DNA of 7,210 nt from JBBQKP01 sp038326995 (lineage in GTDB: Bacteria > Planctomycetota > Phycisphaerae > Tepidisphaerales > Tepidisphaeraceae). The notes beneath the pieces were generated by a model. That model did not search any database. It was not told where the DNA came from and saw nothing but the letters and a program-made list of their open reading frames with translations. Numbering within the stretch: the stretch's first letter is position 1; every line of letters starts with the position of its first letter. Both the position numbers and the translations under genes were made by a program. The stretch covers positions 1 through 7,210 of the forward strand of contig JBBQKP010000173.1 of assembly GCA_038326995.1 (NCBI GenBank), given 5' to 3'. Shown in pieces: positions 5,131 to 7,210 of the stretch.

Positions 5131-6951
5131 ATGCTTCGCGAGCTCCACATCGCCAATCTCGCGGTCATTGAAGACGCCCGGATCGACTTGTCCGAAGGGC
5201 TCATCTGCTTTACCGGTGCGACGGGTGCGGGCAAGTCGCTTGTGATCGGTGCGGTTGAGATTCTGCTGGGTCTGCGAAGCGCGACGGACATGCTGCGCAA
5301 TGGTGCGGCCGAGGCTCGTGTCAGCGGACTGTTCGAACCGCGATCGGCCGAGATACTGACGCAAATCGCAGAGCTGATCGACGCACCAGTGGAGAACGAC
5401 CGCGAGTTGCTACTGGTCAGGCGAATCTTCGCGAGCGGAAGGTCGACCGCTTCTCTCAACGGCCACGCCATCACGCTGGCAATGCTCAAGCAGATCGGCG
5501 AGCTGCTCGTCGATGTCCACGGGCAGCACGACCATCAATATCTGCTCAAGACGTCCAACCAACTTCAGACGCTCGACGACTTCGCCGCGGCTGAGACGAT
5601 TGGCGAAAAATACCGCCAGACCTGGACGCTACTTCAAACGGCAAGGCAGAAGCTCACCAATCTTTCGCGTGACCAGGAAATTCGCCGGCAGCGACTGGAG
5701 TTGTTGCGGTTTCAGGCGCAGGAAATTGATCAAGCGAAGCTGGACGCGCGCGAGCACGCGTCGCTTGAAGCGCGTCAGGTCGTACTGGCGAACCTGCAGC
5801 GACTTCGAACAGAGTCGTCACAAATTCAAGCCGCAATCTACGAATCGGAGGATGCGATCGTCGATCGACTCAAGCCCGCCGCCGCCGATCTCATTGAACT
5901 CGCGTCGATTGATCCGCAACTTCTGGGCGTCGCAGAGCAGGTGAAGCAGTCGCTCATCATGCTCGAAGAGGCGGCATTTGATCTGAGTCGGTACACGCAA
6001 AAGCTCGATCTCGATCCGGCTGAGATTGAAGACGTCGTTGAGCGCCTCAACACGATTAACAGGATTCTCAAGAAGTACGGCCATGCCGCCTCATCGTTCG
6101 GCGAGGGCGTCGCCGGCGTGATTGGCCTGCGTGAGTCGATCAGCCGGCAGCTTGATCAGCTCGTCAAATCAGGTCACGACGAATCAGAGTTGTCGTCGAC
6201 CATCGGCCCGTTGGAAAACACTCTTAAAGAGGCGGGCGGACGTTTATCTGCCGCACGGAAAACCGCGGCGGTGAAGCTGTCCAGGCTCATCGAAAAGCAA
6301 CTGGCCGAGCTGGGAATGGAGAAAGCGAAGCTGACGATCGAATTGTTGCCGCTTTCTGAACCCGGGGCGTCCGGGCTTGAGTCGTGCGAATTCGTCGTGC
6401 AGACCAACCCTGGTCAGGCGGCGGCGCCGCTTCGAAAAATCGCCAGCGGCGGGGAGATCGGGCGAATCCTGCTCGCGCTCAAGTCCACGCTGGCGGCGGG
6501 AGATCGCGTCTCAGTGCTCGTGTTCGACGAAATCGACGCCAACATCGGCGGTCGGTTGGGTTCGGTTATCGGCGCGAAGCTGCGCGACCTTGCCAATCGA
6601 CATCAGGTGCTGTGCATCACACACCTGCCGCAGATCGCCGCGTTCGCGAGTCAGCACCTGAGCGTGCGAAAAGAACAGACCGGCAGGTCGACTAAAACGA
6701 GCGTTCGCGTGCTTGAAGGCGACGCACGAATCGAAGAATTGGCCGATATGATCGGCGGAACGCGCGTCACCGACACCACGCGTGCTCAGGCTCGTGAACT
6801 GCTGGCGACGGGTGAACTTGTGTCACCGATCGCGAAAAAAATAAAGAAAACACTCGGTTCCGCCATCCCAAGTCGTCCGTCAATTTCATTGACGGTGCCG
6901 AGACTTAACGCACCAAAAAAAGCTCCGGCTCGACGATCTAGCGAGAGCTAA
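5131..6951 (+). CDS. recN: DNA repair protein RecN
   Basis: RecN is an SMC-like ATPase that acts early in recombinational repair of double-strand breaks, on DNA in the cytoplasm. The 606-residue chain has the full set of parts. The Walker A motif GATGAGKS is at 29-36, followed by the HGQHDHQ element at 130-136. A central coiled-coil region (roughly 150-400) includes the NRILKKYG element. The ABC signature SGGEIGR is at 439-445, Walker B VLVFDEID at 462-469, and the switch histidine in ITHLPQIA at 496-503. Two positions differ from the commonest forms: TGATGAGKS instead of TGETGAGKS, and SGGEIGR instead of SGGELSR. All catalytic residues are kept, so the protein should be active. RecN normally ends near the RAQARELLA element (551-559 here); about 44 further residues, rich in Lys, Pro and Ser, form an extra tail. 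The gene starts 22 bp after the tRNA-binding gene. No LexA-type site is visible in front of it. Confidence 0.96.
   Translation: MLRELHIANLAVIEDARIDLSEGLICFTGATGAGKSLVIGAVEILLGLRSATDMLRNGAAEARVSGLFEPRSAEILTQIAELIDAPVENDRELLLVRRIFASGRSTASLNGHAITLAMLKQIGELLVDVHGQHDHQYLLKTSNQLQTLDDFAAAETIGEKYRQTWTLLQTARQKLTNLSRDQEIRRQRLELLRFQAQEIDQAKLDAREHASLEARQVVLANLQRLRTESSQIQAAIYESEDAIVDRLKPAAADLIELASIDPQLLGVAEQVKQSLIMLEEAAFDLSRYTQKLDLDPAEIEDVVERLNTINRILKKYGHAASSFGEGVAGVIGLRESISRQLDQLVKSGHDESELSSTIGPLENTLKEAGGRLSAARKTAAVKLSRLIEKQLAELGMEKAKLTIELLPLSEPGASGLESCEFVVQTNPGQAAAPLRKIASGGEIGRILLALKSTLAAGDRVSVLVFDEIDANIGGRLGSVIGAKLRDLANRHQVLCITHLPQIAAFASQHLSVRKEQTGRSTKTSVRVLEGDARIEELADMIGGTRVTDTTRAQARELLATGELVSPIAKKIKKTLGSAIPSRPSISLTVPRLNAPKKAPARRSSES
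6877..6895. repeat. 8-bp inverted repeat (hairpin) in the 3' end of recN
   Basis: CCGTCAAT (6877-6884) and ATTGACGG (6888-6895) are exact reverse complements with a three-base loop. The element is inside the coding sequence of the RecN tail. On the minus strand it would be transcribed about 94 bases after the sdhA stop, so it could act as the 3'-end hairpin of the sdhA transcript. No T tract follows on either strand, so intrinsic termination is not shown. Confidence 0.55.
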
Positions 6952-6988
6952 ACGAAGTTCGTCCGATGCTCGTATGTCGCTGAAAAAG

Positions 6989-7210
6989 TTACACGCCAAC
7001 GAGTGCGGGCTTAGGCGCTTCAACAGACTTTTTCGCGTCGGTCTTTCCGTAAGTGCGAGCACGCGGAGGAACAAGGCTCGTGTCGACGGGCCCGAGTTCG
7101 ATTTTCGCTTCGCCACTTGCCGGGTCGAATTTCGCGAGTGTGGTTTTGAGGAAACGCGAATCGTCACGATCGGGAAAGTCGGGTTTGAAGTGTGCACCAC
7201 GCGACTCGTC
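6989..7210 (-). CDS. sdhA: Succinate dehydrogenase flavoprotein subunit, C-terminal part (partial)
   Basis: SdhA is the FAD-containing subunit of respiratory complex II and oxidises succinate to fumarate at the membrane face. Only the last 73 codons are in the window; the gene enters from the right edge on the minus strand and stops at TAA (complement of 6989-6991). The first visible residues, DESRGAHFKPDFPDRDD, are the hallmark of the C-terminal domain of SdhA/FrdA flavoproteins. They are followed by FLKTTLAKFDP and PVDTSLVPPRARTYG, the usual pattern before the C-terminus. A short Lys/Ala/Pro tail closes the protein. FAD and substrate sites lie outside the window. A fumarate reductase FrdA is the close alternative; the KTT and VDTSL-x-PR-x-R-x-Y elements favour the non-proteobacterial SdhA type. 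The gene is convergent with recN, separated by 37 bp. Confidence 0.9.
   Translation of the reverse strand, partial: DESRGAHFKPDFPDRDDSRFLKTTLAKFDPASGEAKIELGPVDTSLVPPRARTYGKTDAKKSVEAPKPALVGV

Noticed and set aside
6361..6375. GC-rich inverted repeat CCCGG-ggcgt-CCGGG in recN
   Set aside because: It is five base pairs long, inside well-conserved coding sequence, and expected by chance at this GC content.
6952..6988. Intrinsic terminator between recN and sdhA
   Set aside because: Only a CGAA-G-TTCG mini-palindrome is present, whose one-base loop cannot form a useful hairpin, and no proper T tract follows a stem.
6886..7200. Minus-strand open frame of 104 codons at the right edge
   Set aside because: Its product is not recognisable and is rich in Ser and Arg, and it overlaps the sdhA tail in another frame. 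The SdhA motifs in the neighbouring frame show which one is coding.

Overview
The window reads as ordinary chromosomal DNA from a Planctomycetota-like bacterium, possibly of the Phycisphaerae side. This is inferred from protein style only: a very large ResB, a CcsA with a long extracytoplasmic N-terminal domain, and the particular RecN motif variants. No 16S rRNA or other taxonomic marker is present. Base composition is moderately GC-rich and even across the genes. I see no sign of recent transfer, insertion sequence, CRISPR array, tRNA or rRNA.

Layout. Positions 1-297 are a more AT-rich leader with no supportable gene. It holds a strong 10-bp inverted repeat (51-80) and a weak promoter candidate. 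From 298 to 6951 five genes run on the plus strand with spacings of -20, +11, +23 and +22 bp, so they probably form one transcription unit: resB (298-2478), ccsA (2459-4447), a 60-residue membrane-anchored zinc-ribbon protein (4459-4641), a free-standing MetRS-beta-like tRNA-binding protein (4665-5108), and recN (5131-6951). At the right edge the C-terminal 73 codons of sdhA lie on the minus strand (stop at 6989-6991), convergent with recN and cut by the window end.

Function. ResB and CcsA form the System II (Ccs) cytochrome c synthase, which moves heme across the membrane and attaches it to CXXCH motifs of apocytochromes. SdhA is the flavoprotein of respiratory complex II. RecN is an SMC-like ATPase of double-strand-break repair, and the MetRS-beta-like protein is a tRNA-binding OB fold. 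The zinc-ribbon protein has no known role. The cluster therefore mixes respiration, translation and repair genes; nothing in it looks like a defence system or a mobile system.

The points most worth a second look are the small zinc-ribbon protein, the unassigned inverted repeat upstream of resB, the free-standing tRNA-binding domain, the basic C-terminal tail of RecN with an 8-bp hairpin in its coding sequence, and the sdhA tail, which sits in a frame that a longest-frame approach would miss.
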